Source of the DNA: Catonia carolina
Taxonomy: Eukaryota; Arthropoda; Insecta; Hemiptera; Achilidae
Direction of reading: 5' to 3'
DNA: 64,000 bases
Assembly: GCA_035578175.1 (NCBI GenBank)
Contig: JAQMRL010000002.1
Coordinates: forward strand, 92,978,748-93,042,747
Within the stretch, counting starts at the first letter, position 1. The number at the start of each line of letters is the position of its first letter. Position numbers and translations under genes: made by a program. This document shows, piece by piece, positions 22,456 to 34,723 of this stretch. The notes beneath the pieces are model-generated. The model had not been told where the DNA came from. It worked only from the letters and a program-made list of their open reading frames with translations, and made no database searches.

Positions 22456-24029
22456 TTATAACAAAAATATTTTATTTTCACATCTTCTACCATATATATT
22501 TTATAAACAAGATTAATAGTCTCTTAAAAACGATGATTCATTTATAATGATTTACATTGTACAAGGGAAAGGTGAACTACCAAATTATTGCTAAATTGAA
22601 CGACCCGGAATATGTTGTAATTCAACTAAATAAAACAAACATTCTCTGTCAAATGACAATCATGTGACAAGGTAAATTAAGAAATTACAATTTGTTGTTG
22701 CATCACCTTATACGAGTTTAGCTTTCGTCTGTAGCGCCTTGTATTCTTTATGAACTTCTTATTCATAGTTTCTTTTAAATATATGGTTGTTCTTCAAATC
22801 AGTATAAATTTCAACTTTCACGAGAAATGTAATACGTCTATGGCTGGATTTATGATCGTCATTTTTAACAAAAATTCTGGCTCTTAGATTTCTAAGAAAA
22901 GCTGAAAAATTTGCAAACATTTCAAAGCAATGTTACATGTTTGATATTTTTGTTAATAAATAGGTTTGATTTCGCTATTTCTTTGAATATAACACCAAGT
23001 AACCGTATTAAATTGTGTAAGTTACTATTAATACACTGTCGCTTTTTGCTCATACGCCTTTAGAGAAATCAGCCCAAAATATAAACTTAGATTAATTGTA
23101 CGATTATTATTTAACTAGTAATAAATATTAAACAGAAAATTTAAACTGAACTTTATTATCTTAACTTTGTAGGTTGCAATGTGAAGTTTGAGTAATGATT
23201 TTTTGACAAATTAATAGAGTTTTTATAAAAATACACATCCACTTTTTTTTACTAGGAAACTAGCAAAGTTGTAATACGTATTCATTTTACTTTATTTTTC
23301 TAATAAAATGAAACCTTAGGCAGTCTAAGATTATTTGTATTTATTTATAAGTTAATTTTGTCTAAGTTAATTTTATACGAAAATTAGTAGTACTAATATT
23401 AGTTTAAATTTGAAAACATTTCACAATGAGATATTTCTATACAGTTAGCTTTACATTAGTTATGTTTTTAAATTTTTAGTTTGTTTAAATTAAACAAAAA
23501 AATGTTTAAAGGCACTTTTAGATAATTTAGTTGTTTAACGTTAATTTATTGATGTGGAGTTTTAATGTGATACACAAAAAATGTAAATCTGTTACTGTCA
23601 TATCGGTACAAGAAGAAAAGCAAATATTTGCACATTGTAATATTTATGAAGCCATAATTGGACTCTTCTAAGAAAAGCCCATATCATTTGGCTTGCACCA
23701 TCCAATAAAATCGAACCCTTTTTATACTGCGGTGATATTGGACACAAGGCAGTTCAGTAAAATCCTAGTGGTCGTTCGTTTTTATACCCAACAAAAATTC
23801 ATACTGATGTTACACGTGGTGTAGTCTTTCTTATATTATCATGATAATCAATAATTCTGACTGTTATGTATTACTGTTGCAATAATTGGGAAATTAAAAA
23901 AATATCTGTCTCAGTATTTGTAAATGGAAATTATTGAGGTTAAAGATACTTGCAGAATCAAAAACTAATTCTTTGTACACATGCAAAACTAGTGAATGTA
24001 ATGAAAGAATAAAAAAAAACTTTTTGTTT
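22456..24029. other. AT-rich DNA; possible zinc-knuckle relic near 23715
   Basis: Nothing firm was found. At about 23717-23758 the plus strand reads FYCGDIGHKAVQ and a stop, reminiscent of a CCHC zinc knuckle of retroelement ORF1/gag proteins. The first cysteine is out of frame, so this is only a hint. Confidence 0.25.
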
Positions 24030-24222
24030 TTTTTATTTAGGCTAACGTCGCATCGACTGCAATAGTCATTAGCGACGACGTTGGGGCGGAACTTTATGCA
24101 ATGTAGGATGAAATGATTTTTTGTAACGTATGAAAATATGCCATGCCTGAGTGGGATTCGAACCCAGGACTGCAAGATGAGAGGCGAGCACGTTACCAAC
24201 TGCGCCAATGCGGCCGGCAAAA
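24030..24222 (-). repeat. tRNA-derived SINE, antisense
   Basis: On minus, the head GCCGGCCGCATTGGCGCAGT (A box TTGGCGCAGTTGGTAA, about 24195-24210) is followed by a good B box, GGGTTCGAATCCC (24150-24162). The 3' domain GTCGTCGCTAATGACTATTG plus CAGTCGATGCGACGTTAG (about 24040-24085) is the same tail type as in the family-1 SINEs, although the head differs. The frame at 23894-24220 is an artefact across it. Confidence 0.8.
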
Positions 24223-24489
24223 AATAACTTTATTGAAGGTCATAGCAAAGATTAGTACTTAGTAGTCTGACTTCTTTTTATTTATGAACCAGGTGGATTT
24301 ACGTTTGTAATTTAATTATTTTTAAGTTTCAATCGTTTTTTTAATAAATTTATCAGCGTTTCCTCTGAAATTATTCACCAATCTATCAGTGGTAAGTCAA
24401 AATGGGCATTTCTTCCACCTACTAAGGAATCTTCTAAGTGGATTCTCTGGTATATACTTAATAAACTTAAGAGCCAATAATAACAACTT

Positions 24490-24685
24490 TGGTCGGTTCA
24501 TAGTGTAGCGATTAGCTCTACTGGCTTCTAACTCAGGTCCCGGGTTCAATTCCCAGTCAGGTCTGGAATTTTTTCAACTGTATTTCATCTCGGATCATTA
24601 CCTATGCACAAGCCAAGTCTTCAATCGTCAATCCAAGTTTTCAAGAGACATCATCAATCAATAAAAAAAATGTAGGAAATTAACA
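24490..24685 (+). repeat. tRNA-derived SINE
   Basis: The head 'GTTCATAGTGTAGCGATTAG' has a B box, CGGGTTCAATTCCC (24540-24553), then CAGTCAGGTCTGGAA. The 3' body has TTTCATCTCGGATCATTACC and an A-rich end. The head is closest to the antisense copy at 15960-16103. Confidence 0.75.
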
Positions 24686-26462
24686 ACCATCACCAATCAT
24701 CTATCAATACTATACAAATGTCATGACAATTTATTACGCCACTGTACACGCAGAAAATAGAGCAGAGATCTGTATCTATTGGTAAAACAAAATACAATTT
24801 TTATTCGTTTTTATAAAGCTAAAAATCTATATTAATTTTTATCTTTTATTGTACGAATTTGATCAAACTTTACATTTTTTTCACGTTTCTAATAAATTTT
24901 ACTCAGCGTTGTTTACATTTTAAAATGTCACTTCTTGTTATCCATGTTAATAAATACTTTTAAGATTATAACTTTGTCTCAAATTCAAAGTATTAGTATA
25001 TATTAATATTCTTATAATTGCTATACAAATGTTCTTATGTTTGTTGTAATATTTTATTAAATTTTTCTTTAAGTTTAGTCCTTGAATTATCTACTGGAAT
25101 ATATTTTTTAAAGAAATTTTACTGGTTGTTTCCACTTCATTTGTTTCTTAAAAATTTAGTTAAACTTCTGGATTGTATACTGTATTGTAAAGTTTCTAAA
25201 TAAAAGCTCAAAGTAAAACAGTTAAGCTAATTGACAGATTAAAGTTTCTATTTACGAAAAAATAGTAATAGTATTTCCTAGTACGAAACATTCAGAAACT
25301 ATAAGATTTACTAAAGGATGTACTGCACAAATTAATTAATTAATGGATATACCTTATTTCCAGTTAGTATTGAAAACTTAATCTTCCATTTTTTTAAATT
25401 ATTCAATTAAATATTAAATCGATTCCATAAGTTAAAACTAACGAAATAATTATTCTCAATGAAAAATTCAGATCCAATTTTTAAAAAAATTTATATCTTC
25501 AATTTAATCGTAGAATTTCAGACTTGTAGAAAAGTAGAAGCTCTATAAGCTGTTAATTACACGCATTAAGCAAAATCCTAATACATTTTTTCAAGATATT
25601 ACAAAAAGTGTTGCTTTCAGAGAATGGATGTAGGCCTACTGTAATAATTTCCATGTAAAAACACTCAACGTTTTAATTTATATAACAAATCCTTCTCTTT
25701 TTCTCCTATTCAATAAAATCAAAGCGATTGGGGCGAACAAAAAATTTCGTTTTTACCTGCCAGCCGCTTTTTAAAAAATTTATGGTAAAAGCATCAGGAA
25801 ACAAAGCGTCAGTAGCTATCCTTTATTTATGAACTAATTCCTATCATTTGCATTATTTTTTAGGCCCGACAGAAATTTAATGGCTATACATTTGGTTTCT
25901 GATATTTTTTCAATATTTTTTGTATACTTTGTAATTTAAAAAAAAAGTTAGCTTATCTAATAATATTAAGAAAAAGATGCAGCTACAAACGGATGGGTGT
26001 ACCGTCCAATACTCGTGCAAGTACCATGTTATAATATTTTTGTTTTTAGATATAAGTTCATAAAATGAAGAACTTTCAATATATCCAAAGAGTTCATGCG
26101 TTATTGGATTTGTCAATGTAATAAAAAGTATCATAAATTATATAATACCAATCAACGCAGAAAAAAACAAGCTTGTATTTGGTGTATCATTCAAAATTTT
26201 CTCTTTGGTAGTTTATGAAATAGAATTCTGCAAGCACAACAAACGTCTTTTGTGGCACGCACTTATAGTTGTTTGCCTCACTAAAATATTTCTGTATTGA
26301 TACGTGGAAACAAAATCATTAGTAAAAAAAATTATTCCTTGTCAAACCAATAGTCTCTGTAATTTTAATAGCATGCACTTCCAATTAATTACATAATATT
26401 TACTTCAGTGTTTCGTAATCACTATCTCATGTCAAACTTTCCTGTTACTTTCCTTTACTGTT
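24686..26462. other. AT-rich DNA, nothing recognised
   Basis: No gene, SINE or transposon end was recognised. Confidence 0.4.
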
Positions 26463-27340
26463 TCTTCAGTCAGTGGCGTAGATAGGGGGGGGGGGGTGTC
26501 GAGAGTGTCAAGACATTCTCCAAAATGTAAAATAAGAAAAATTATTATAAAGATTATTAAATTTTACCAGTAGCAGCAAAACCTACCAAATTGAATTAAA
26601 TAACTAACTAAAATAATTGAAACTTGTGTCGTTTAACGAACTTCTTTAGTATTAGTTATTTTTTATTCAGATCATAGTAAAATCACCTCTTGTTTTAAGG
26701 TCGTTTGGGTTTGGCTCTTTGATCATGTATAAGAAGACTCACCACTGTACAATAGGTGGAAGGGGTTCGTTCTCCAGCACCGAAAGGAGTTTTGAGCGAT
26801 CAAACCCGGAAAATGCTCTGCCAGGGATTGTTGGTAAGGTCTGACCGTTGGTAAGGGTGGTAACCGGTTCACAAAAAAAAAAAATAAGACTTTAAAAAGT
26901 AGACCTAAGGTGTCGGATAAATGGTTTAAAGAAGTTCGAAAACATATTGAGAAAACCGGAATAAATCGAGAAAAGTTAATTAACCGAACCAAATTCAGAC
27001 AACTAATTACTGAATATAAGGGCTTCCATGAAGAGTAAAAACGGAACATCGGGTAGATAGAAAAAATAAGAAAAGCCTACAGTGAGCTAATGCTGCAAAT
27101 GTAAGCTCCAAAAAGAGCTTCTAGAAACATCTAAAGTCACCTCACGTGGTTTAAAATTGGCCCTATAAGAGGGGAAAAATATTGTTTGGAAATTAAAAGT
27201 TAAAATTTCCTTCGAAAAAACGAAGGGTTTTAATTTTTTTAAGCCCTTTGAGAAAATAGAGGTATTATTAGTATTAGTAGTACATTATGTTAAAACCGAC
27301 AACCCCGAACAAAATTTTCATCTTCGCCACTGTCTTCAGT
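26463..27340. mobile_element. Non-autonomous hAT DNA transposon with 8-bp TSD
   Basis: The element spans 26471-27332 (862 bp). Its terminal inverted repeats are CAGTGGCGTAGAT at the left and the complement of CAGTGGCGAAGAT at the right. Perfect 8-bp direct repeats, TCTTCAGT, flank it at 26463-26470 and 27333-27340. An 8-bp target duplication and CAGTGGCG-type ends are hallmarks of the hAT superfamily. A run of 12 G lies just inside the left end (26485-26496). No hAT transposase is present. An RTE LINE fragment makes up part of the interior, so the element either captured it or was invaded by it. Confidence 0.9.
26705..27118 (+). pseudogene. RTE LINE C-terminal fragment inside hAT element
   Basis: The clearest part is 26895-27035, which reads KSRPKVSDKWFKEVRKHIEK then TGINREKLINRTKFRQLITE and YKGFHEE. 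It is followed, after a stop and frameshift, by IEKIRKAYSELM (27055-27100). This is the extreme C-terminus of RTE-type polymerases: a GRP-K.W block, 'DL...GI....L.DR..FR..I', then an 'ERKKAHSERMKEYW'-like charged helix. The same region is seen at 55196-55535. An earlier piece, LWLFDHVYKKT (26710), may be the degraded 'GHV' block. An A run at 26873-26886 interrupts the frame. Confidence 0.75.
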
Positions 27341-29035
27341 TAAGATTGGTTTTGGTCTCGTTAAGTGTAGTTTTTAGAGTTACAATAAGAATTTTATGGT
27401 GTAAGTTTTTCTAAAAACACGTCAGCCTAATTATATAATATCAAGGCTTAAATATACTTAAATATACTGTTTTGAAAAAAGTGTTAAGTTTGAGTGTTTT
27501 TAATTCAGACCAATATATTAAAACGTTTCATATTAAATATAACGAGCCTTGAATGGATTTTGTTTGCTCAATATTAATAATCTAAGGTCAGATTAATTTG
27601 TTAATTAATTAATTATATTTTATGAAACGTATTGTTAAGAGATTTAATTTTAGAAAATGATCTCACAATTTTGCTTACACATCACGTAATTAAGTTTAAA
27701 ATATCATCTCAAAGCTGGTTTTGTTAGGTTGGGTAACATTTTTAGATGAGTATGATAGCATTTTAATTTAAATACAATTGTAGGCGATTTTATTTATTGT
27801 CGTAAGTAAATGTTAGAAATTGAGAAAACTTGACAGGTTTAATCACTTAGTATTGACAAACTGGAATAAACTTCATATGGGATAGCCTAGCTTTATCGTT
27901 TATATTACATTTATTTTTAATTTAATTTTAATTTGTTGGAAAATTTAAATGGTAATTAGCGATGAGGTTATTTACTGAAAAAATAGTTAATTTTTCGATT
28001 TTTACGTTTTTAGAAAAAAATGTTTTGACTTTACTGATGAAATATATAACACTAAAAAGCAAAATAAAATTGTATTTAAATGGAAAAACGAAAAAGTAAT
28101 TGTGACTTGTATCATTCAAAAACATTTACGATGTGTTTATTTTAGTAAGTAACATCGGTTTGGTAAACTAGACAGTACAGACTACCATTCCTGCTAATTA
28201 AATCAACATGCTTTAACTGGCTAATTGGCCCCTATTTCATCATCAACTTCATCATTATTATCACCACCGTCAGTATCATCACCATTTTCCTTCGTTCCTT
28301 TAAAAGCTCTCATTTACTCTTCTTCTCTTCTCCAGATCTATTGACATCTTAACAAGCAAGCAAATATCCCTTTACTATAGTTAACCCTTTTCCTCGATTC
28401 ATTTGGCCTCTACCTTCCTTCCTTCCTACCAGCTATCTCCCGTTCCTCTTGAGTAAATACTCAAGAGTTTTTGTTTAAGTTTCAAGCTTTACTAATTGCG
28501 TAAGACTTGCACAGTTGCAACTATAGTTTTATCCTTTACAGTTAATGATTTATACACATGCATTAAACGTTAATTAGTGGTTTATATATATTTGTCTTTT
28601 AGATGAACTCTGGTGGTAATTTACTTTTGTAATATGTTACGTTCTGTTGAGTGGTGAAAATCAAGTATAACATGTTTATTTGAATTAAGTTATTAATATT
28701 TACATTTAGAGATATATAAGACATTTTTCTGCTATGCAAATAATTTTTGTTAACAAATCGTTCAATCCGATGTAATGTGACATTTATTTAATTTATGCTA
28801 ATATTGTAAAGAAGTAATGTTTGTTTGTATTAGATAATCTCAGAAACTAACGAACTAATTTAAAAAGTTATTTTACTTTTGTAAAGGTAAGAGCTTCTTA
28901 AGTAACATAGGCTATACATAGTAATTTGGAATCTCATAACTTTTCAATTTTGTGATTTGTAAAATGAACTCATCTTTCATTTTATTTAACGTTTCGGAAG
29001 GCTAGTTTCTCAATCTATTCTATTTATCAATTACA
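27341..29035. other. AT-rich DNA; pyrimidine-rich patch near 28230-28450
   Basis: No gene was recognised. 28235-28290 contains CATCATCA/ATTATCACC repeats, and 28310-28450 is rich in CTT and TTCC. On minus this could be the tail of a decayed LINE, but no protein block could be read. Confidence 0.35.
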
Positions 29036-29208
29036 TTTTGGTCGTATCCGTGATGTAGTGGTCAGTGTACTACCCTACTAAGCGGATGTCCCAAATTCGA
29101 TTCTCAGCTAGAGTCTGGAAACTATTATAAGACGAAACCGTTTCCGTTCCATATCTCAACGTAGTTACTAATGATCAAGCTGTTGATATGACTATAAATT
29201 AACAATTT
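29036..29208 (+). repeat. tRNA-derived SINE, family 1
   Basis: Head 'GTATCCGTGATGTAGTGGTC' with B box CAAATTCGATTCTCAG (about 29092). The body is AGTCTGGAAACTATTATAAG, then TTCCATATCTCAACG. The tail is TAGTTACTAATGATCAAGC, then TGTTGATATGACTATAAA. This is the most complete example with the normal head arrangement, and a useful reference for the damaged copy at 8979. Confidence 0.8.
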
Positions 29209-32200
29209 TTGCCCTGCAATTAATTTGTTGTCAATCTGTTTCTATAAGTAAATTTGACGTGAAAGTTGTACAATATCATTTGTGCAGACTTGTTGGTGCT
29301 GATATACCGCAGCAACCACATTAGTACCTTTAGAGATGGTCTTTAGGCAATCGGCGCTTGAGTCTTCTCCGCGGATTTCCTTGTATGTTTCGCAAATGCA
29401 TCTGTTTTATGAACGGATTTGTGTGTATTTCAACTTGAGTGTGAAATAAATTAATAAGATGTTTTGCTACGTCTGTGACGTACGGTAGTACTAATTCGTT
29501 GTGTAATGTACTGTTGGTTACTTAGTAGGAAATTTATGATAATTTACGTAATATTGTGTTCTGCATTACCTGAATACGTTTTTTTGTGACGGTTTAGCAG
29601 AAGCCCATAATTGTATCCTGAGAGTCCAAACTGCTTTTAAGACTGTTTTATAAATTCGTATTTTATTCTCTAAAGATAATTTTTAACGTCTGTCCAATAA
29701 TTAATTATTTCAGTAATAAAAGCGCGCTTTGAAATTTATGTTATGATTTTGTAATGTGTGTACCTTACGTCAGTAGTTTGTCTGAATGTTAGTAATTAGG
29801 TGTTTGTAATCTTTTCATGGTTGGTTGGCTAATTAACGTGGAGTAATACCTGTAAGAATTTTCTATGAAATTTTCGTAAGGAACACTGCTATTGTATGGT
29901 TTTATCATGTAAATAGTTTTGAAAAAGGTGATTTTTTCATAATTTTCTAATTAACGTCCTTAGTCTGTTGTAGTTACAGTTACGAAAATAAAATAATAAA
30001 AAAATGACTGTGTTATAATAAAGTCTTTGTTGTGAATATTTTATTTCATATTTAAGGACTTTCTTAAATTTCTGTAATTTGTTCAGATGTTCGCTTTAAC
30101 AATATTAGTAAAAGCAATTACAATAAGGTTGCGTTTTTACGTATGCGAGTGTTAAAATTACGTAAGTAGCTGTGTATTTATATAGCGGATCTAAAGAAGC
30201 GCTTTTGTTGTATAACTGAGGGAATGAATAAGTCTAGAACTTCTTTATTAAAAAACACTGAATATCCGTACAGAGTCTCTTGCGTATAACAACAGTTGCC
30301 TGCTAGCTCTTAAGAGAGCGTACTCGCACTCAGAAGTAGTTGGTGCATAAATTTAGATTCCAAAGAGGGTGAAAAGCAGCTCGACTGGGCTTCCGCAGCC
30401 ACAATGGGGAATCAATTTATGGACGGAAACCCGGACTGCCACTGCTTCTCTGCTATTGACCCTCTAAGCTTAAAACCTACTTACGAATTTGCATCTCCAT
30501 TATTGTACTGTAATTTCCTTTGTAAATGTTTCTTAGAAATTATACCCTTAATACAACTGTAGATATATGCCTTAATTATTGTACTTATTTTTGTGTTACT
30601 CCACAAGACCTTATAAAATAAAAAAATTACAAGAATCATCAAAAGCATTTTTATCATACTTTGAAAACAAACAATTACAAACAATGTTATCCATAATATG
30701 GATAATATCAGAACATATCGATAAGACAATAGAGATAATAAGAAAATGTAAGATAAGATAAGAACATATTACATTTTGCGAGGGTTTCTGTGTTTCATCA
30801 TTACACCCTACTATTGTAAATCGATAATTTAAATTATTTAATGCAGTTCCAAAGTAATCATTCTAACGTTTATTTTCTGAAAATTAAGAGTTTTGAAAAA
30901 AATCCTTAAAATTTTACCAATAAAGCCAAATTTTAGGAAGTTTGGAAGTTGTCTTAAACAAAAATACGTTTTAGATGCACGAAGAGATTCAGTATGAAAA
31001 AGTTTAGAATAAGATGAATATACTGTATATAATCACTGACTCCTTTATGCTAACTGCCCGCTGTAACTCCATACTCGCTAAACATTCACATACAAAAATC
31101 ATTTAAATTGAATGAACTTATTTATTTTTAACTTTTAATTACAAAAATAAATAACTATTTCTAATATTAAATTTTCCTGGTATAGTAATTTTAATGTTAT
31201 CTGTAAATTAGCGATATTTTTTGAATAACCAGTATTAAATAGATGTTTTAATCGAAGCTGTTAAATTTACTATTATTTAAAAATATTAAAATCTGGGATT
31301 AAGTACGATAAAAGTATAAAAGAGTAAAGTACGACTCGTATAAAAGAAAACCGGTACCTAAGTGCCAAGAAGAGTGAGCATTATCTTTCCAAAATATCTA
31401 ACGTCATGCAAGACCCAACTCTGTGTGATAAAGGATTTGTTCGTAAATAAATTTCGAGGCAGGAAACTGAAACTATATTTATTAGAAATTCAGTTACTTA
31501 TATGGAAATTTGTTGCCTTATCCTTTATTAGTATCATATTGCAAATGTTTCCTAATAAATGATCCACAAAGAAATTTCAGTAGAAAACACCCAATTTCAT
31601 TATGATTTCCAAAAAATCAATCTAGAAAAAGATTTCGTGATTCTAAATTCGTTTGTTTTACATTTTAACAAAATCGCACAATGACTCGCAAGTCTTTTGG
31701 TAAAATTTTAGTAGTTACTTCAGAATTGACATTTTTCTGTTCTTAGGTCCTCAAACTCTTTTGTTCTAATGTAATCAATTTTATTCAAATATGACTTTGC
31801 TGAACTAGTTCAAGAATACCATTGCTGAATTAGAGAAACAAATTATACAAATAACAATTTTCAGTTTTTAATTGTCGGTGTTCGTAAAATTGTGCGTCAA
31901 TAAATCCAACTGTTTTCTTTATCGATAAATATTTTGTCACAGTGGGTTTTAAAAACAAATAGGTAACTGAAAGATTTTACGAAATACCTATTCTACAAAA
32001 TCATAATATTAAAAGTTGCGTATTGCCATTCTCCTTAAAAGTAGACTAATAAATTGGTGCTACTCCGAGATTTTTGTATAGATTGGTCGAAAAGTTCCCT
32101 GAGTAAATTGCTGTTTTTCAGTTCAACATTAAATTTTAAATCGTCTTGCAATATTCTCCAAAAGTGAATGTTTATCCAATTCTAGTTCTTTTTTGTCAAC

Positions 32201-32895
32201 TGGCATTACTAAACAGTATCGAACTACAAATTTGAGATTTTAATAGAGTTAATGTATTAGTATTGTACAAATTACTTAACGCTGCATTGACTCAGAACCA
32301 AGAGTTGTCTTTCAGTTAATACTGCTTGATTGTCCTTAATAAAAATTCTCGTTTTTTGTTGGTAAGAAGGATTACTGGTCAGATCAGAAAAGATAACCTA
32401 GTGTCACTCTTGTGCGACTATTCACTGGAAGATATCAAAAGTGCACGTGCTTTTATTCGTTTTTAGGTCATTCTAGTTAAATGAACAAAGAAGCAATTTA
32501 TATTGTATTTTATAGATATCTGCTTAAGAATAGTACTTATTGATGAATCTTATTGTATCCAGTAATCTAAACAATAAGATTATTGTAAATATTTAAAGGA
32601 ATAAATTATTTTTATCTCTTTTAAATCTTTACTTACTACTTAAATATTTACTCGTTGATACCTTAGTACAAAAATTATAAAAATATACTGAAATTTATAA
32701 TTTTTGTTGTTACTTAATACTGTTTTGTTGTTCTACAAATCTAAATAGTAGGCTATTTTTTCTTTAAAAAATATTATGTCTCAGTTTATTTAAACATCCC
32801 CTGTTTAGCAGCAATGAAATGAACATCATAGATTGGTGTCAGAGAGATAAAATAGATAAAATGTAAATTATAGATCCGTTATTAATTGTCATAAA
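29209..32895. other. AT-rich DNA, nothing recognised
   Basis: No repeat or coding domain was recognised. Slightly GC-richer patches near 29290-29400 and 30280-30480 have no identifiable content. Confidence 0.4.
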
Positions 32896-33400
32896 TATAA
32901 ATATTATACCAAAGTGAACTCAGTCAAATATCTAGGAATAACACTAGTAGTAAAATGAAATGGAAGAAGTACAAAAAGACAAAAAAACTGAACAGGATAC
33001 CTCATATATTATAAGGAATTATATTGGTTACTGGGGCGTCAACTGTCTCTATAATAATGTAAAGATCTACAATAAAATTTTAAAACATATCTAAATTTAT
33101 TGTATACAACTAAGGAGTTGCGCCAGAGGATTCCAGACAAGATTTATACAGACGCTCCAAAAGTAAGTCCTAAGGGCTATAGTTGATGAACGTTGGTATG
33201 TCAGGAACAATGGTGATTGCCCAGAAATCTCAACACATCTTTTGTGGGCAATGAGATAAGAAGATTTGCTTTCAAAACACGAAGCTCATCTACATGGTAA
33301 CATCAATTCTGAAGCATTTCATCTTTTTGACAATGAAACGTTGCTAAAAGCCTTAAGAGGATAAAACCCTTCCAGCTCTGTTAGTAATCCTATTGCAGAG
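32896..33400 (+). pseudogene. Jockey-clade LINE reverse transcriptase, C-terminal remnant
   Basis: Plus-strand pieces follow the jockey order. SVKYLGITL (about 32921) equals the 'VNYLGLHLDRRLTW' block of the copy at 42218. Then comes a degraded middle. SLRAIVDERWYVRNNGDCPE (about 33170-33225) equals 'CLRLITAAPWYVTNEILHND'. Last are HEAHLHGNINSEAFHLFDNE and TLLKALRG (33280-33365). Stops and frameshifts occur in every block. The catalytic part is absent here; a separate jockey fragment at 34075-34655 lies on the opposite strand, so the two are not one element. Confidence 0.75.
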
Positions 33401-34074
33401 TGATGTGTTAAAGCAGTGCATCATACAGAGTGATGAGTAGTGATTAAATTATGTACTTTAGTGTTAAGGTTTGGACCATTGATGGAAGGTCTACATCATT
33501 TAAGGATTTCATTTTAAATATTATAAACGTAAAGATAATGGTTGATCTCTTAGACCAGTTTTCATCAACATAATATTTTTTATATTTTTTAAAACATTAT
33601 CTTATGTCGAATTATTTTATCAAATACTATCAGAAACATATTAAACATACTCTGGTATATAAATAACAAATGTATTTTTAGAGATCTTAACTTAAAAACA
33701 TTGAAACAAGACATTACAGAATTGATCATTAAATATTTTGATTGGTTTCATGGATATAAAAATCTACTGGAAATTAATTTATAAGACAAAGTTTAAATCA
33801 AAATTCAAGGTTGCAGAGACACGATATTTTAGACTTGTCGTGTAGATATTGTAACCAAAATTTAGTGCAATGGTTTTTTTACATTTTGTTTATTTAGTAT
33901 TTTTATTGTTATTTTAATTTTCTTATTATTATTTTTATAAATACTATTTTATAAGAAGGTTTAAATAAAGATTTGTATAGTGATAATATCCTATGTAGAG
34001 GAACTCTTGTTTGCTTTCAGTTAGTCGGGTACTTTCTTAAAATTTACGGTTTAGAATCATTCATTTTGTTTTTT
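33401..34074. other. AT-rich DNA, nothing recognised
   Basis: No coding or repeat feature was identified between the two jockey remnants. Confidence 0.4.
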
Positions 34075-34655
34075 GTAAGGCATCCAGGTAAGTCTAATCT
34101 AAGTGTACCCCCAAGTTATCTAACTTGGTGTGGCTAAAGGAATGAGCACGTTGTTTAAAACAAAGAAGAACATTCTTTTCTAAGGAGTGAAGAGACGTTA
34201 ACCAATTATGACTCATTTATTCCTATTCTCCATATTTTTAACCAGAAATTCAGAAAATTAAGATGAAGTCGGATGTTCTCAGCGGCTTTCTCTAGTGTTT
34301 CTTCAGTAGAAATGATAACCGTATCATCAGCATAATATGGTGCAATTGTGGTATTAGTAAATTCAGAAACATATTATATACATTGTATATTAAAGGTGAT
34401 AAAATTGTTCCCCGAGGAAGCTCGAGGTTATCGGTCTGCAATCAGACAAAGCAGTATTATGTTGTACTTGAGAGAACCGATTCTCTAAAAAGTAGCTGAA
34501 ATTATAACCTATGTGGTCGGAATGAATCATCGTAATTTTTAGTGCAAAATTTCGTACCATACCGTGTCAAAAGCGGCCAAACGTCTAGAAAAGCAGCACT
34601 CGTGAAGTTTTTCTTTTCAAAACAAGAACCTATTCGGCCAATGAATAGTGTAGTT
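34075..34655 (-). pseudogene. Jockey-type LINE reverse transcriptase, palm remnant
   Basis: On minus, in mixed frames, FLDVWPLLTRYGT corresponds to the 'FLDIQQAFDKVWH' block with the first catalytic Asp (about 34560-34605). After a damaged stretch comes TIAPYYADDTVIISTEETLE (34295-34355), the YADD active-site motif of non-LTR reverse transcriptases. Then ENIRLHLNFLNFWLKIWRIG and INES follow (34210-34290), and last NLGVHLD (about 34110-34125). The order and the YADD box make the call secure. Frameshifts and stops make it non-functional. Confidence 0.75.
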
Positions 34656-34723
34656 GATGAATAATCCTGTAACACTTTCAGGAGCTTTGCTTTAGTTAAA
34701 TATAATAGGATTTAATGAAAAAT

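Noticed and set aside
23894..24220. 108-codon minus frame
   Set aside because: Its start (ALAQLVTCSPLILQSWVRIP) is a translation of the antisense tRNA-derived SINE head, and the rest is AT-rich filler.
24140..24222. True tRNA gene (good A and B boxes)
   Set aside because: The head is followed by a SINE body and tail shared with other copies, and acceptor-stem pairing is not kept. It is a SINE, not a tRNA gene.
28230..28450. Possible RTE tail with GAT repeats on minus
   Set aside because: Simple repeats are present, but no polymerase block could be read, so it is left unassigned.
32896..34655. One single jockey element
   Set aside because: The C-terminal blocks at 32.9-33.4 kb are on plus while the palm blocks at 34.1-34.65 kb are on minus, so they are separate insertions or a rearrangement.
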